A stretch of DNA of 64,000 nt from Diplosphaera chodatii (taxonomy: Eukaryota > Chlorophyta > Trebouxiophyceae > Prasiolales > Stichococcaceae). The notes below the pieces were generated by a model. It searched no databases. It worked only from the letters and a program-made list of their open reading frames with translations, and was not told the DNA's origin. Within the stretch, counting starts at the first letter, position 1; the number at the start of each line of letters is the position of its first letter. Made by a program: the position numbers and the translations under genes. The DNA is taken from NCBI GenBank assembly GCA_032358165.1, contig JAALGY010000023.1:1-64000 (forward strand), read 5' to 3'. This document shows positions 1 to 11,203 of this stretch, one piece after another.

Positions 1-1591
1 CATCCGCAGCGCTCACCTCCTTCTTCCACACGAAGCCGCCGCCTGCAGCACAGCAGCGCTGCGCTTCAGCCTGAACGAACTTGTATCCCTAAGATGTTAT
101 GGCGCCAAGACCTCTGCAGGTCTGCAGACTGAGAGGCTTTCACCAACGTTGACCTTCATAATTCAGAAAATTCATTCAATTTCCATGACTTAGCTCAAGG
201 TGCGGGCGGCTTGCATCAGGCAAGCAGCGCCGCTGACTGCTGCCCGAGCCGGTCGGCAACATGTCGAGGCGCGTCACCTGCGGTGTCCCAGACCAGGAAG
301 GTGCCGTGCGCGGCCGCGATGCCCAGCAGCGCGGGGTCCGCGGTGACCCAGGCCAGCGCAGCTACCGCGCCGCTCCCGTGCCCCAGGGTGATACCGTCCG
401 GCCGCCGCCCCAGTGCAGCCTGCATCACAGACGGGTTGCTCGTCAAGCAATTTTGGCAGCACAGATTCAGCCCCAACAGGGCTGCAACACTGTGCTGCAA
501 GGCTGCCAGAACATGCCCTCGGCTTGGCTGTCATGTGAACGCTCAGCTGGAGCACCATCTTGCCCAGCAACCGATGCTATCGTCGCTGCTGCCGCCGCAG
601 CACCGCGGCATGGCAAGATTATTGCAGAGCGCATAGCTTGTGACGGTCACTGCTCACCGTGAGGGCGTCATCCAAAGCCACAATGATGGCGCCAGTGTAT
701 AGACGTCCCAAACGACACCCGGCCGTCCGTATCGCCAGATGCCACCCTGACGGTGGCTCGGTAGCAGACTCAGCAAGTTTGGTGTAGGATTGCTTCTTTG
801 CACTCTGCGGCTTATACGCTGCAGCAGCTCCAGTACAACGCCTTGCATCAGAAGCAGAGACTAGCCTGCTATCAGGGCGATGACCTATGGCCATACCTCA
901 GTCCAGCAGACAGTCCGCGCAGGTCCCTGGAGTGGTGGTGCGGCGACCTGCACCCGTGGGCCTGCCCACTTCAATAGACGCTGAGATGTTGCAGATGTAG
1001 CAAGCGACAGCCCAAAAGGCACAGTCACACTCCCGCTGTAGGCAGTGGTGCACCAGGCGACCGCGGTGACGGCGGCGCCCCGGTGCCCGCCCGCTAGCAC
1101 GGTCGCCAAGCTCTTGCGGTGCACGTCCGCCACCGCCACCGTAGACCCCACGCCGTACACCACCGCCTCGCCGGCGCCCAGCACGTCCGCGGCATCGGTG
1201 TTCGCCTGTTGTGAGTGGTGCAGGAAACCTGGACATGCTTGCAGCATCAGGAACAAAATATGGGCAACTGCCCCTGTTGCGTACGTAGCCTTGCTGCAAA
1301 GGTAGAGAGTGCCTCGAGCCGGCTGCTTGAACTGCGCTGGCTTTGTGGTGCAGCGGCTTGCCGGTGCGACGTATGCTTGCGGCATCTGGCGCTGGCCGAG
1401 GGGCGAGATCAAGCTAATGACAGCATGAGACCGGGATCAACAAGGATGTTGATGACTTGCTTCTCTGCACACAGTTGTTTGCAGTACTGCTCTGTGCGCA
1501 AGCCTTCAGCTGGACATGTTGATGGCCTCGGATGCACCTTTGAGGCTGGGGCAGGCAGGTAGCCCACAACGTCCACGGCCGCCAGCGCCAT
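1..1591 (-). CDS. WDR11: WDR11-like WD40 protein, 5' part only (gene runs off the left edge), disrupted in one blade
   Basis: WDR11 is a large WD40 scaffold of the Golgi/endosome system. Read on the minus strand, the start ATG is at 1591 and five exons can be placed: 1591-1538, 1205-1054, 746-658, 419-278 and 42-17. The first two join in phase and give the N-terminal block typical of plant WDR11 (NTDAADVLGAGEAVVYG, then GSTVAVADVH), where the family has an N-x-x-x-A-D-L-S-P-S-G-L-L-A-F-like segment. The exons at 419-278 and 42-17 give AVAALAWVTADP, HGTFLVWDTAG and GGFVWKKE, matching the next blade. The exon at 746-658 should read ASGDTDGRV, VWDVYT, GAIIVALDDALT, but these lie in three different frames although both splice sites are intact and the outer phases fit. 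So the copy is either a recent pseudogene or carries assembly indels. A further exon between 1054 and 746 cannot be excluded. Confidence 0.75.
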
Positions 1592-2494
1592 GACAGCCTA
1601 CTGGTTGCACAAAGAGCTCCGCTACGCTGCAGACCGCGGAGCTGGGCATGGCTGCATGCCATGCGCCGCCGTCGCGCAGCTGGATCAGTCGGAGGGCTGC
1701 TACCCTGACAGCACGCAGGTGCGCAGCCGGTGTGCCAGTGTTACATCACGATGATCCAGTGGAGGTCTGCTGTTTTGCCTGCATTGCCTGCCGAGGCGCT
1801 TCGGAAGTCAGATCAGCCAGCCCACATGATCAACCCACACCTGCGGCGCTTGAGGTGCTGCCGCTGCTTGAGCAGCAACAATCAGCTGCATGTGCGAGCA
1901 TGCACTGCACAAAACAATGTCGCAACAGCACGGGTCACGGTGGTGTCGAGCGACCAGGGGTGCTGCACAGTGCCTGCAGCAAGGCAGGTCAGATATACAT
2001 GTCCAGTTTCGCCCTGTCAGCGTCGGCAGGCGTTGTGGCGATCGTCCTTCTGGATGTCAGCGCTTACATGCAGGAACACCTGTCGCACTGAAGCGTTTGA
2101 CAGCATTGCTTTGCTCCAAAGCTGCAGAACGGCAGTCTGCACCCCGCATCGGACTCTCCGAGACACGCACTCATACATGTACAGCAGCGTGAAAACTACG
2201 ACTCCGTGCGCAACCGCATATCGTAGTGACGTTCATGCTTGAATGGTACCTAGGATCGGGGGCGAGACACGCATTTGCTGACCATTCATGCCATGCAATT
2301 GACTTCTGCTATGCCGCATCCACTGTTGGTGGGTGTGTCATGTGCTGCCTCGCACGATATGCATTACACGCATGGCATAGACGCAGGTCCACTGCCGGAT
2401 GACATACGCAGATCACACACAGGCTAATGTCCACTGCGGAGTTCCTGCCGCTGCACTCAGCCATGGCGGAGGTGCGCCCACGTAGCGGGATGCA
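1592..2494. other. intergenic sequence, 5' flank of the WDR11-like gene
   Basis: No reading frame here has the codon character, splice sites or homology of the neighbouring genes. It must hold the 5' flank and promoter of the WDR11-like gene; no TATA box is obvious. Confidence 0.5.
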
Positions 2495-2510
2495 CTCTAC
2501 CAGTGGAACA

Positions 2511-2646
2511 CTCAATATATTGCTTAATATATTGGACTCAATATGGACCTGGAACCAGGTGTCATACTCGGTATATTGCCCTGTCACTTTTATTGAGGCA
2601 ATATCTTCTGGCTCAATACGTAGTCGCCCGGCTCGGCAATATATTG
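2511..2646. repeat. left subterminal cluster of the CAATATATTG palindrome
   Basis: Exact copies of the 10-bp palindrome CAATATATTG are at 2513-2522 and 2637-2646, with a near copy at 2525-2534 and degenerate forms (CAATATGG, GGTATATTG, CAATATCTT) between them. The stretch is much more AT-rich than its surroundings. Confidence 0.7.
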
Positions 2647-3483
2647 GCCATCCAATCGCGAATGCAGGGACGGTACACTGGCAGCGCATGTGTAGATCAG
2701 TATCGCAATGCAGAGGGTGATGCAGCCTTTGTATCGGGAAAAGCCGCAGACGGCATTGCTGGCCCGTGCGCGTCGTCACTGCCCGAAGTTTCAGATCTGA
2801 CAAAACGGTTAGCTATCTTACAGTTGGCTATGCGGCAGCTGCGCATGTGCAGGGCGCATATATGCAGAGGTTGTAGGCTGCTAAGCATCTGGCGCAGCGG
2901 TAGGCGGCTGTGCGTGCAAAAGCGGTTTGTCACGTGGCAACAACAGTTGCCACACGCACACTGCGCAGCAGCATCACGCCGCATTCAGCTCGCTTCAAGT
3001 GCCACTAGACGTAGCTGAGACTGCATTTCACGGGGCTGCATTGTGCTGCGCCAGACGCCGCGCGTGGGTTGCCGCGGAGCAGACAGTTGTCACCCGGTTG
3101 CCGCAAATGCCAGTGATCTGCCCACGCGTTGCCTCGGCAGTATGAACGGTGAGCAACTCGCACGCCGTAACGAGTGTGGCCGTGCCGGGCATCGATCAGA
3201 CCAAAGTGAGGTGCAAGTGCCGTCGCAATATGTGACAAGGCTGTGCAACAGCCCAAGTGCTGATCGGCGAACCCTTCTAAGTCATTAGCATCGCCTTTCT
3301 GCCCTTAGAATATCTCCTTTGCGCCATCGACAGGGTAACTCGCTAGTTCACTGTCGGCGCTTCCCAGCTATCATCACAAGCTCATGGCATCTGAGAGTAA
3401 AACGTCAGAAGCACTCGAAGCACTAGCTTGACGAGTTTGCATCAAAGTGACGGAGTAAATACTGGGAATATTGGCAGTGAGCA

Positions 3484-3801
3484 CAATATATTGACCCTCA
3501 ATTCAACACTCAAACTTTATTGACGTTGACTCCCGGGAATATTGACGTTGACACTCAATATATTGACATGCGCTGTCAATACGCGAAGTCTCGTCTCTCA
3601 ATATATTTTCTCATGCGGAATATATTGAGGTTCACGGCCCCGACATCGGAATGATTGACCCCCTTGCTCAATCTTTTTGAGGAGGCAACATTTTTATTGG
3701 GTCAGCGGCCCAATATATTGGGTTCAGGCTGTGATCTAAATATATTGTGGGAACCAGACCAATATATTGGGTGTTGCGCCACTTTTATTGCCAATATATT
3801 G
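3484..3801. repeat. right subterminal cluster of the CAATATATTG palindrome
   Basis: Exact copies of CAATATATTG are at 3484-3493, 3556-3565, 3711-3720, 3760-3769 and 3792-3801, with near copies around 3600, 3618 and 3738. I did not notice the motif in the rest of the window. Being its own reverse complement, it could bind a protein dimer. Confidence 0.7.
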
Positions 3802-3819
3802 AGCGTTCCACTGGTAGAG

Positions 3820-4601
3820 GCAGTCGTCGCAGGAAAGTGCAAGCAGTCCTTCCCGTATGTTGCGCCTTGGTGCGGTGGTTGCTGGCCTTATCTGACAGCA
3901 CGGACAGTAAAGCTGCGCGAGCTGCAGTCCCTTCGCCTGGTGCAGCAGCAGCTATTCTCGTCAGCCTAGGCGCCTACCTGCGGACAATTACTGATACAGA
4001 CATCCAGCCGCTGCCCGCAGTCGGAAAGGAGGTCAGCCACCGGTCGTTCATGATGATCATCAGTGGCCTCAGTGCACGGCAAATATAGGGTAGTCAGCAG
4101 GGACAAGGACTCTTCGTCTTTCGCTGTAGCATCCCGGCGTTGCAGGGTATGAGCTGCCACGCAGCGGACATGCAACTGGGACCAAGCTGTCAGGGTCGTC
4201 CAACAAGTCATCAGTGACCCGGATGCAAACCGCTGGATCAGAAGCATTCTGCTGATACATAGGTGCAGACTATGTTGGTGCTTACTTTGCAGAAGCAAAA
4301 CGCGCGAAGTGTGCAGGTCAGTCAGGCAAGTTGATGGAAACTTTACAAGACCTGCAAGTCGTGAGCCTTGCTTGTGACCCAATGGCAGCGCATGAGTCAG
4401 GTCTGAACAAAGCTGACTGATACCCTGACACCAGCAGTAGTAGCACCGTCTAGGTCTAGCCAAACCCCAACACTGACATAATCAAGTGTCAGACGCCTCA
4501 GCTGTGCGTCCCGTAATGATATTCACCTACCACTGATGTCCCGGACCCTCGTGATCAACCTGTGTGACATGTCTGCAGCGACTTCCACCAACCGACTTGC
4601 A
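3820..4601. other. intergenic sequence with 3' UTR of the SEC23-like gene
   Basis: No coding exon recognised. The part nearest 4601 is the 3' untranslated region of the minus-strand SEC23-like gene; the rest holds nothing I can name. Confidence 0.5.
4343..4347 (-). terminator. TGTAA poly(A) signal candidate of the SEC23-like gene
   Basis: On the minus strand TGTAA occurs about 255 bases past the stop codon at 4602-4604. TGTAA is the usual poly(A) signal of chlorophyte nuclear genes. Its use here is inferred from position. Confidence 0.45.
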
Positions 4602-7600
4602 TCAAGGCTGGCCCCTTGGCAGCTGCAGGCGCGACATGGCTGCGGCCGCGGCATCAGCATCGCTCAAGGGCCGCAACAACACACGATAGTAGCGCGCCCA
4701 TTGCTGGAGCGTGAGCTCCTCCGTGGGCGGCACCTGGGCTGCTGTCGCTGAGGAAGCACCGGCCCCGGCCGCAGCAAGCGCTGATGTTGCTGCTGGGTAG
4801 AACGCCATGCGGTCAGCTGGCGAGTTAGCCAGCGCAGGTGCCAGCCGTGCAGCAGCGTAGCGGGCATCTGGTGACCCCTGCACGTCACCACATACGATTG
4901 GTGTGCAGCGAGCTACTGCTAGGGTTTTCGCGTCAATCATACACAGCATTTGCATTGAAGCATGTATGTATGGACGTCCCAGCTTGCTGTGTGTGGTATA
5001 GGCGGCTCACCAGTTGGATGAAGCGGACATCCGGCAGCGGCAGGCGCCCGGCTGCAACTGTTTCCACAAAGGCATGCGCCGCTGTGCTGCTGTCGTTGCT
5101 TCCATCATCGCCAGCGCCCACGACGTAGATCGCTGTGCCATGGTCCACCACCAGCGGCCTGCCTACAGCATGTGACGGTGAAACTCATGTTCCACCCAGA
5201 CGCATCAGCGACATCAGGAAGACGCTGCAGCGGCGAGGGTTGAGACAACAGATAGCCTGACGACACGCAGTACTGTGCCGGCTAGAGGCACGCACAACGC
5301 TATCATGAAGGCATCAAGTCTTGCCATCCTCCTGCCACCCACCAGCAGCAAGGAGCAAGTCAATGGGCTCGACAGGCTGGAAGGTCACGCCGTCAGCAGC
5401 CAGCAGGTAGGCCGCCGGCAGCAGCATGCGGGCCGCCAGCGGCTGCGCGGCATTCAGCAGCAGCGTCGCCAGCGCCGCCCGCTCGTCTGGGTGCACCCCC
5501 ATGGGGCCCAGGATCGGCCCTCGCTGCAGGTGGTATAAAGCCTGCAGTAGAGGAGACGCTGCATGTTCACCAGCGGCCAGTGATACTAGAGCTGGATAAG
5601 CTTTGCCTAGAAGCAAAGCCTGCCGCGACTGCATACTGCTGCATGATGCCATCCTACAGGCTGTTAACACATATGACAAGGTTGAGTGTATAGCCTGTGA
5701 TGGTCAGCGCCGGACCTCAGCGACGGCCGTGAGCTGCGGGGGCAGGGTCCACAGCTTGCGCGGCGCTGCAAACCAGCCCGACCCACCTGCCACGTCCAAT
5801 GGTGCAGTGTGGTTGACTTTGCTGACACAGGGGCATCACCGGTCTGCAGCATGACAGTGTCACTGTTCTCATGAGAGCAGCTCACACAGCCCAGTAGCAC
5901 CTTCTTCATGCGCCTGGCCCAGCTTGACGGCCACGTGGTAGATGTGCCGGCCTGTGTTGACATACCCTGGCGTCATTCGCACCGCAACCCCAGCAGCAAC
6001 GACAGCAACAGCAGCAGCGGCAGCAGCAGCAGCAGCAGCATGGCCCGTGTTGCACCGAGTTGCAAGCAAACACTCACATCCCTCCCGCCCTTCACCGTAG
6101 GGTTGGGTACATTCACAATGGCTCACCGATGGCGGCGCGCAGCTGCGAGCAGGCGGCCCCGTCGTGCCAGGCGCCCGTGCGCGCCGCCTCCAGCGTGATG
6201 CGCCGCGCCAGCAGCAGCGCCGCGGCGGGGGCGTCGACCGAGGCCAGGTACGCCGCCGGCGACAGCACGGCGCGCACGCGGCGGGTGCACACCCGCTCGT
6301 GCACCGCCCCGTCGTCCGTCAGCCACCCCAGGATCACCTGCAGCAGCGGCGGCGCGAGTGCATTCACATGTGCATATCCAGGGTGCTGGTTCGCAGGCAT
6401 GGAGTGCTGTGGAGAAGCGCCGGCAGAAAACGAGCATGCCTGCACTTTCACGCTGAGGTGCGGCTGACGGCTGGTGTTTCGAATTCTGGGTTGCCAGAAG
6501 AATCTGTGACAGCTGCTGAAGCTCTAGCCCTGCATCTGAACCGCTAACACATACCTGGAAGTAGATGAACTCTTCGGCCAGGTCCCGCTGCACCTCCAGG
6601 ATCACGCCCAGGCCCTGCGAAGCACAGGCACCTGCCTCGGACTGTTTACAACACAAATCAGAGGGCACCAACCCCCTTCGCCGGGACACGTGTTGCAGGG
6701 GAGCAGCCAGCACAGACGGTGGGTCCCAGCCGCCGGGAGGTGAGGCTGCTGTCAGAGCCGTCCCGCATCACGCTGCGACCCCCATCGGAAAGCCCTGCGC
6801 CCACCTGTCCGCGCTCGACGCCGTTCAGCTGCCGCATGTGGGGCCGCGCGGTGCTGGCGCCTGCGCCGCCCTCCGCCAGCGGCACCACCGGGCCAATGAT
6901 CTGCGTCACGCCCAGCCCTGCAGCGGATGTGATCGCACTTCTGGTGCTGGGTCGAGCCTTTAGTTGAGGCATCCTGTATAGGCAGCGGATAAGGTTACAC
7001 ATGATCAGGCAGGGATGCTAGCAGGAATGGTGCTCTGCCCGCGAGATATACACAGGTACGGTTGGTCGCACCCGGCGAGGTTTTCAGGTCCATGCCGCCG
7101 TTGGTGCCGGCTGTGCGTCCAAGGGCGGCGGACACGCCCGCGCCAAACAGCGGCCCAAAGCCTGCCATGCACAGCAATTGGGCCTTCAAATTGCATATGT
7201 CAACTTGATGGTTGCAGCCCAGCAGCTGCCAGGTGAATCGCCGCACATGCCTATGTCTGAAGCACTTTGTAATGCATGTCCTGCAACTGCACTTAGCAAC
7301 CATTTCTCTACAGTCGATCCCATAAGCGAGGTGACAGCAGCCTTCAGCGGCCATCACTCTCACTCAACAAGGCACCGACCTTCTTGCAGCACCAGCAAGC
7401 CGCCAGAGCGCTCCGCCACGGGCGCCAGCGCAGCAATGTTTGCTGCCGAGTTGCCCACAGCAAACACGTCCACGCTGACGCCGGCAGACGCTGCGGTGGA
7501 GGCCAGCCACCGGAAGTACTTGGTGGCGGCTGCTTCCGACTGCGCGCCCGCATCGCTGTCGTCGATTGTGTCCAGCTGCACCGTGCCTGGGCCCTGCGTC

Positions 7601-10500
7601 GCGCCTGACAACGCTCATCAACAGTTGCATCGATACTGTGCTAGGAGCGCAGCCAAGGATCTACCCTGCCGCTGCTGCAAGCGTCAAAACATCCTGCTGG
7701 GCAAACATCTGAACAGAACCAACACACTGCTGCCATAAGCTGGCACCTGACATGAGCAGTTGAGTACCAGGCTGTCCAACAGACGTCCAAGCAACAATTT
7801 TACCAATGACCTGGATTTCTGACGAACACCTGACTGAAGGCTGTTTTGTATTTACAACTGGACTGCTGAAGTATATGCTGTAGTATGGCACCGCAAAACA
7901 TGTTCACCTTTGTCGCCGGGCCTGTGGCCAGCAGCAAGACTCTGCCACGAGGAGCAGCCCTGCCGCCCATGCCGGGCGCCGCTGGAGCCCCTGCAGCGGA
8001 GGCCGCCGGGCCCCGCGCCAAATACAGCGCCGCCTCCAGGGCCGCGCCCAGCGCCCTGGGCCGGCTGCGCGCCGCCTTTTGCTGCCGGTGGGGCCTGCAC
8101 AGTGAATTGCCAGCAGATGCGACCCCATGTTCTGGCAGGGTTGCACCCGGAATTGCCTTTGCAAAACAAGGTGGTTAGCACTTGTGCTCACAGGGGCAGC
8201 CTGTGGCCTTGTACGCTGCAGATACGGTAGGGTGATCAAACTCACAGCCATCTCCCAAGCTTTCAAGGCACTCATGAAGTTCTGGAAGCAGCAGCAGCAG
8301 CAGCAGCAGGAGGAGCATGCTGTCATCTGCACCGAAGGGAGGCAATGGCAGCCTCTGCTGCGTGGCGAGCGGCCCCCAGCGGTGCGGCGTACCGCGGCAG
8401 CCTGCTCAGCAGCTGCTGCAGCTCGCCCTCACCCATCTCAGCACCGCCCGCAAACACGTCTGCAGCTGGGATGCTGCCTGCAGAGCAGCAGCACATGTCC
8501 AGGACATACATTTGACTGCATGGCCATCCTGTGGCGGCCTGCCTTGATACCAATGCTGTCAGCTCAAAAGTATTGCTTCATACAAAACTGGCCAATGTCA
8601 AAGGCATGTTTGGCGCAAGAAAATGTGCCTGCAGCGTTTGCTTGGCAGACAATGGAGCAGTGCGTCTGCCCTGTAGCATGCAAATGCTGTGGGATCCGAC
8701 AGCGGTTGTGAGGGGAGGCACCTGGCGCCAGGGCGGGGTTCAGGTGCCAGATAGACAGCGCCGCTGCATAGGTCAGCAGCACCAGCCGCGTCTCCGGCGG
8801 CAGCGCACGCACCACCTGCATGCAACATGCGGAGCATCGTGCAGGCATGCGATGCTGATGCTACTTTGCATGACCGCTTGCCACGGACGCACCCAACACT
8901 GCTGCAGCTTCTGAGGCCGCATCCAACACAGCAGCTTGTGAGCAGCCTGCGTTGGCGAGTGCGCAGTGGCTTGGTGCCCACCTCCAGCAGCGCCGTCTTC
9001 AGCAGCTCCAGGTCGTCAGCGTCGGCTGTGGCGTCCACCGCCAGCACCGTGGGGGGCGCCTCGGCGGCGCCAGGGGAGCCGCGGCCGCCGACGCGCGGCT
9101 GCAGGAAGTCGCACACCTCGCTGCGCAGCTCCAGCAGGTCCTGCGTGCATGACCTGGCTGCTTCGGTGCGATGTTTTCAAACTGGCAGTAGACACCCTAT
9201 GGTTTTGCACGTCAAAGTGAGATGCAGCTGTGCAACCCTGAAAACGAAACGCTGGGTTACCAGCATTGGCCAGTGCCTATGACAGCGTCGGCAAGTGGTC
9301 GATTCTGCTGCCCAGATGCTGACACATGGCATGGCATCATGAACTCATGGAAGGCGGGTAGACGTTCAAGGGCGGACCCCAGGCCAGCAGCGCGGCATGG
9401 CCAGGGTGTCTGCATCACCTGGGGATTGTCCGTCAGCAGCGCGCCAGTCGCATCATTCGCATGGCTGCAGAAGAGGCAGCGCCAGGAGCGGCTGTGCGGC
9501 TGCACCTGTTTAGTAAAGAAATGTAAAAACGAAATTGCTAATCGTCATCCATTTGCAGCACAGGATCAGAAAGCAGTTTGCACACAGGTCAGTGACACTT
9601 CCCACACTGGAAGCTACAGTCGGTTCTACCAGACACAGACTACACAGGGCCGCTCGCCTTGCAGTACGGATTGAGGAACCCTCCGCAGGCGGCGCAGATG
9701 ACTGGGGGGCGATCCGCACGCGGGATTTGCGGCCTGTCAGGCGGCAGCGGCGTGACCAGCGCGCCCAGTGGGATGCCCACCGCCGCCGCCGCCAGCTTCC
9801 TGGACAGCACCTGCGCCAGAACAACGCAAACATGTCAACGCTATGCGGGTCGTGTCTGATACACGAAACACAGCATCACTTCACAGGAAGCTGGCCGTGT
9901 GCTGCAGCAATGCCACACCTTCGACCATGCTGTGCAGCCGAAACAGCAGTTAACCCTGGACAGCCGTGCCGGACTGTAGCGTGGATCAGAGCCTGTGCTC
10001 TCTCATCTCTGCTGCACTTGACGTTCAAATTGGCCATCTCACCGCTGTGGAAGTGAGGCTGACCACGGAGGCAGCCGTGCTGCCGCCGTCGGGTGGCGCC
10101 TCCTGCGCCTGCAGCGGCGAGGTCAACGCTGGCTGGAACCTTGGCGGCTGCGGACGCATATCGCCTGGCGGTGTTGGGTGGCCCAGCCTGCGAGCACTCG
10201 AATGCATTGCATCATGTACTGCGTCCGAACTTCGCGTGGTTTCAGGGCATGCCACCTGCAGGGTCATCCGATATAGCCAGCGCACTTGGGCTGGGGAGCG
10301 GCACCGCCCGCTGCGGCACCCACGCCATTCGGCGGGCTCATCGCCTGTGTCACAGGCGGGCCGCTGGACTGCAGTGCTGCAGTGGCCGCTGCGCCCGGTG
10401 GTGGTGCTCTCAGGCCCGGGCCGGCACCGAGGTCGTCACCAGCAGCGCTGATGACGCCCAGCTCTGCATCCAGCGGCATGCCAGCCGGCACGTGCTGCAT
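4602..10500 (-). CDS. divergent SEC23-type COPII coat protein
   Basis: SEC23 is the GTPase-activating subunit of the inner COPII coat on ER exit sites. On the minus strand the ATG is at 10500 and the stop at 4602; roughly 15 exons are seen. In order: a Gly/Pro/Ala-rich N-terminus; GIPLGALVTPLPPDRPQIPR; a zinc finger with both CxxC pairs intact (CAAC at about 9680, CLFC at about 9475); trunk segments (TVLAVDATADADDLELLKTA, LPPETRLVLLTYAAALSIW, RALGAALEAALYLA, RVLLLATGPATK, GVSVDVFAVGNSAANIAAL); beta-sandwich (TQIIGPVVPLAE, RVRAVLSPAAYL); helical and gelsolin-like parts (YHLQRGPILGPMGVHPDERA, TAIYVVGAGDDGSNDSS). Sequence drift from canonical SEC23 is large, as in the atypical SEC23-like proteins of plants. 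The first intron is uncertain, and one intron near 9657 seems to use a GC donor. The end of the N-terminal exon is not resolved. Confidence 0.85.
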
Positions 10501-11203
10501 GCTGGTCTTGGTTTCAGGCTAGTACGCGACGGCCGTGGAGGTCCCCTTGGGTGTTCACCACCTGACGTGGCCTGCGCTGCCGTCATGCACGCGCAGCAGC
10601 GCTTGGACACAGCTCGCAGCTGCTATGTCAAAGCGACATGCTCACGCGATCGGCTCTACGTGCATCTGCATCTCAGTAATAGACCGCAGAGACAACTCAA
10701 GCTGCGGAGTAGAGCCGCGTGCAACCCGGGGAATATGCACTGCAGTGATCAGACAAGATTGAGCACAAGCTGTGCGTAGACCGCGCAGGAGATCGCGGCA
10801 ACCTCTCAGCACAGCTGCAATATCTAAGTGTGCTGAAGCCGAAAGGCCTTCCGGCCTGTAGGCAGGTGTGCAACATGGGCTGGATGGTACAGGGTGGCTC
10901 ATGGCTGGGCAGGCGCACTAGCATCAGCAGGACACATCTGAACAGCATTTGCAGTCTTCATTTAGATATTTGGACCAACGAAACCAGAAAGATCGATCAA
11001 GTTCGAACGGCCACGATGCGAGTTTGAGCTGCACTGCATGAAAAGGGGTACACGTCACACTTCAGCTGCAATCATCACGCCTCCAGACGTCCCGGGGCTC
11101 TATGTAAATGAGGTGATCGCACATAAGTTGTTGTATGTACGGCACTGGCGCCGGGCTAGAACCGGCACTTACTGAGAGCCGTAAAATATACTTCGCAGTT
11201 GCG
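10501..11203. other. intergenic: upstream of the SEC23-like gene and 3' end of the bromodomain gene
   Basis: Head of the SEC23-like gene and tail of the bromodomain gene lie in tandem on the minus strand. No exon-like frame or clear TGTAA signal was found on that strand. Confidence 0.45.

Larger units (their letters stand above)
2495..3819. mobile_element. candidate non-autonomous DNA transposon with 28-bp terminal inverted repeats
   Basis: Positions 2495-2522 and the reverse complement of 3792-3819 match at 27 of 28 bases (both begin CTCTACCAGTGGAAC and end in CAATATATTG; the one difference is A/G at the 16th base). GCA directly precedes the left repeat (2492-2494) and GCA directly follows the right repeat (3820-3822), which may be a 3-bp target-site duplication. 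Both ends carry many copies of CAATATATTG as subterminal repeats. The interior has no convincing transposase frame, so it would depend on another element. Three-base target duplications and subterminal repeats are known for CACTA/EnSpm elements, but the ends do not start with CACTA, so the superfamily is left open. Confidence 0.6.

Noticed and set aside
216..636. Long overlapping open frames on the plus strand over the WDR11-like exons
   Set aside because: They mirror GC-rich exons of the minus-strand gene; they show no splice logic or recognisable sequence.
2495..3819. Centromere or replication-origin satellite
   Set aside because: The AT-rich motif is confined to two small clusters next to matched inverted ends; a transposon explains this better.
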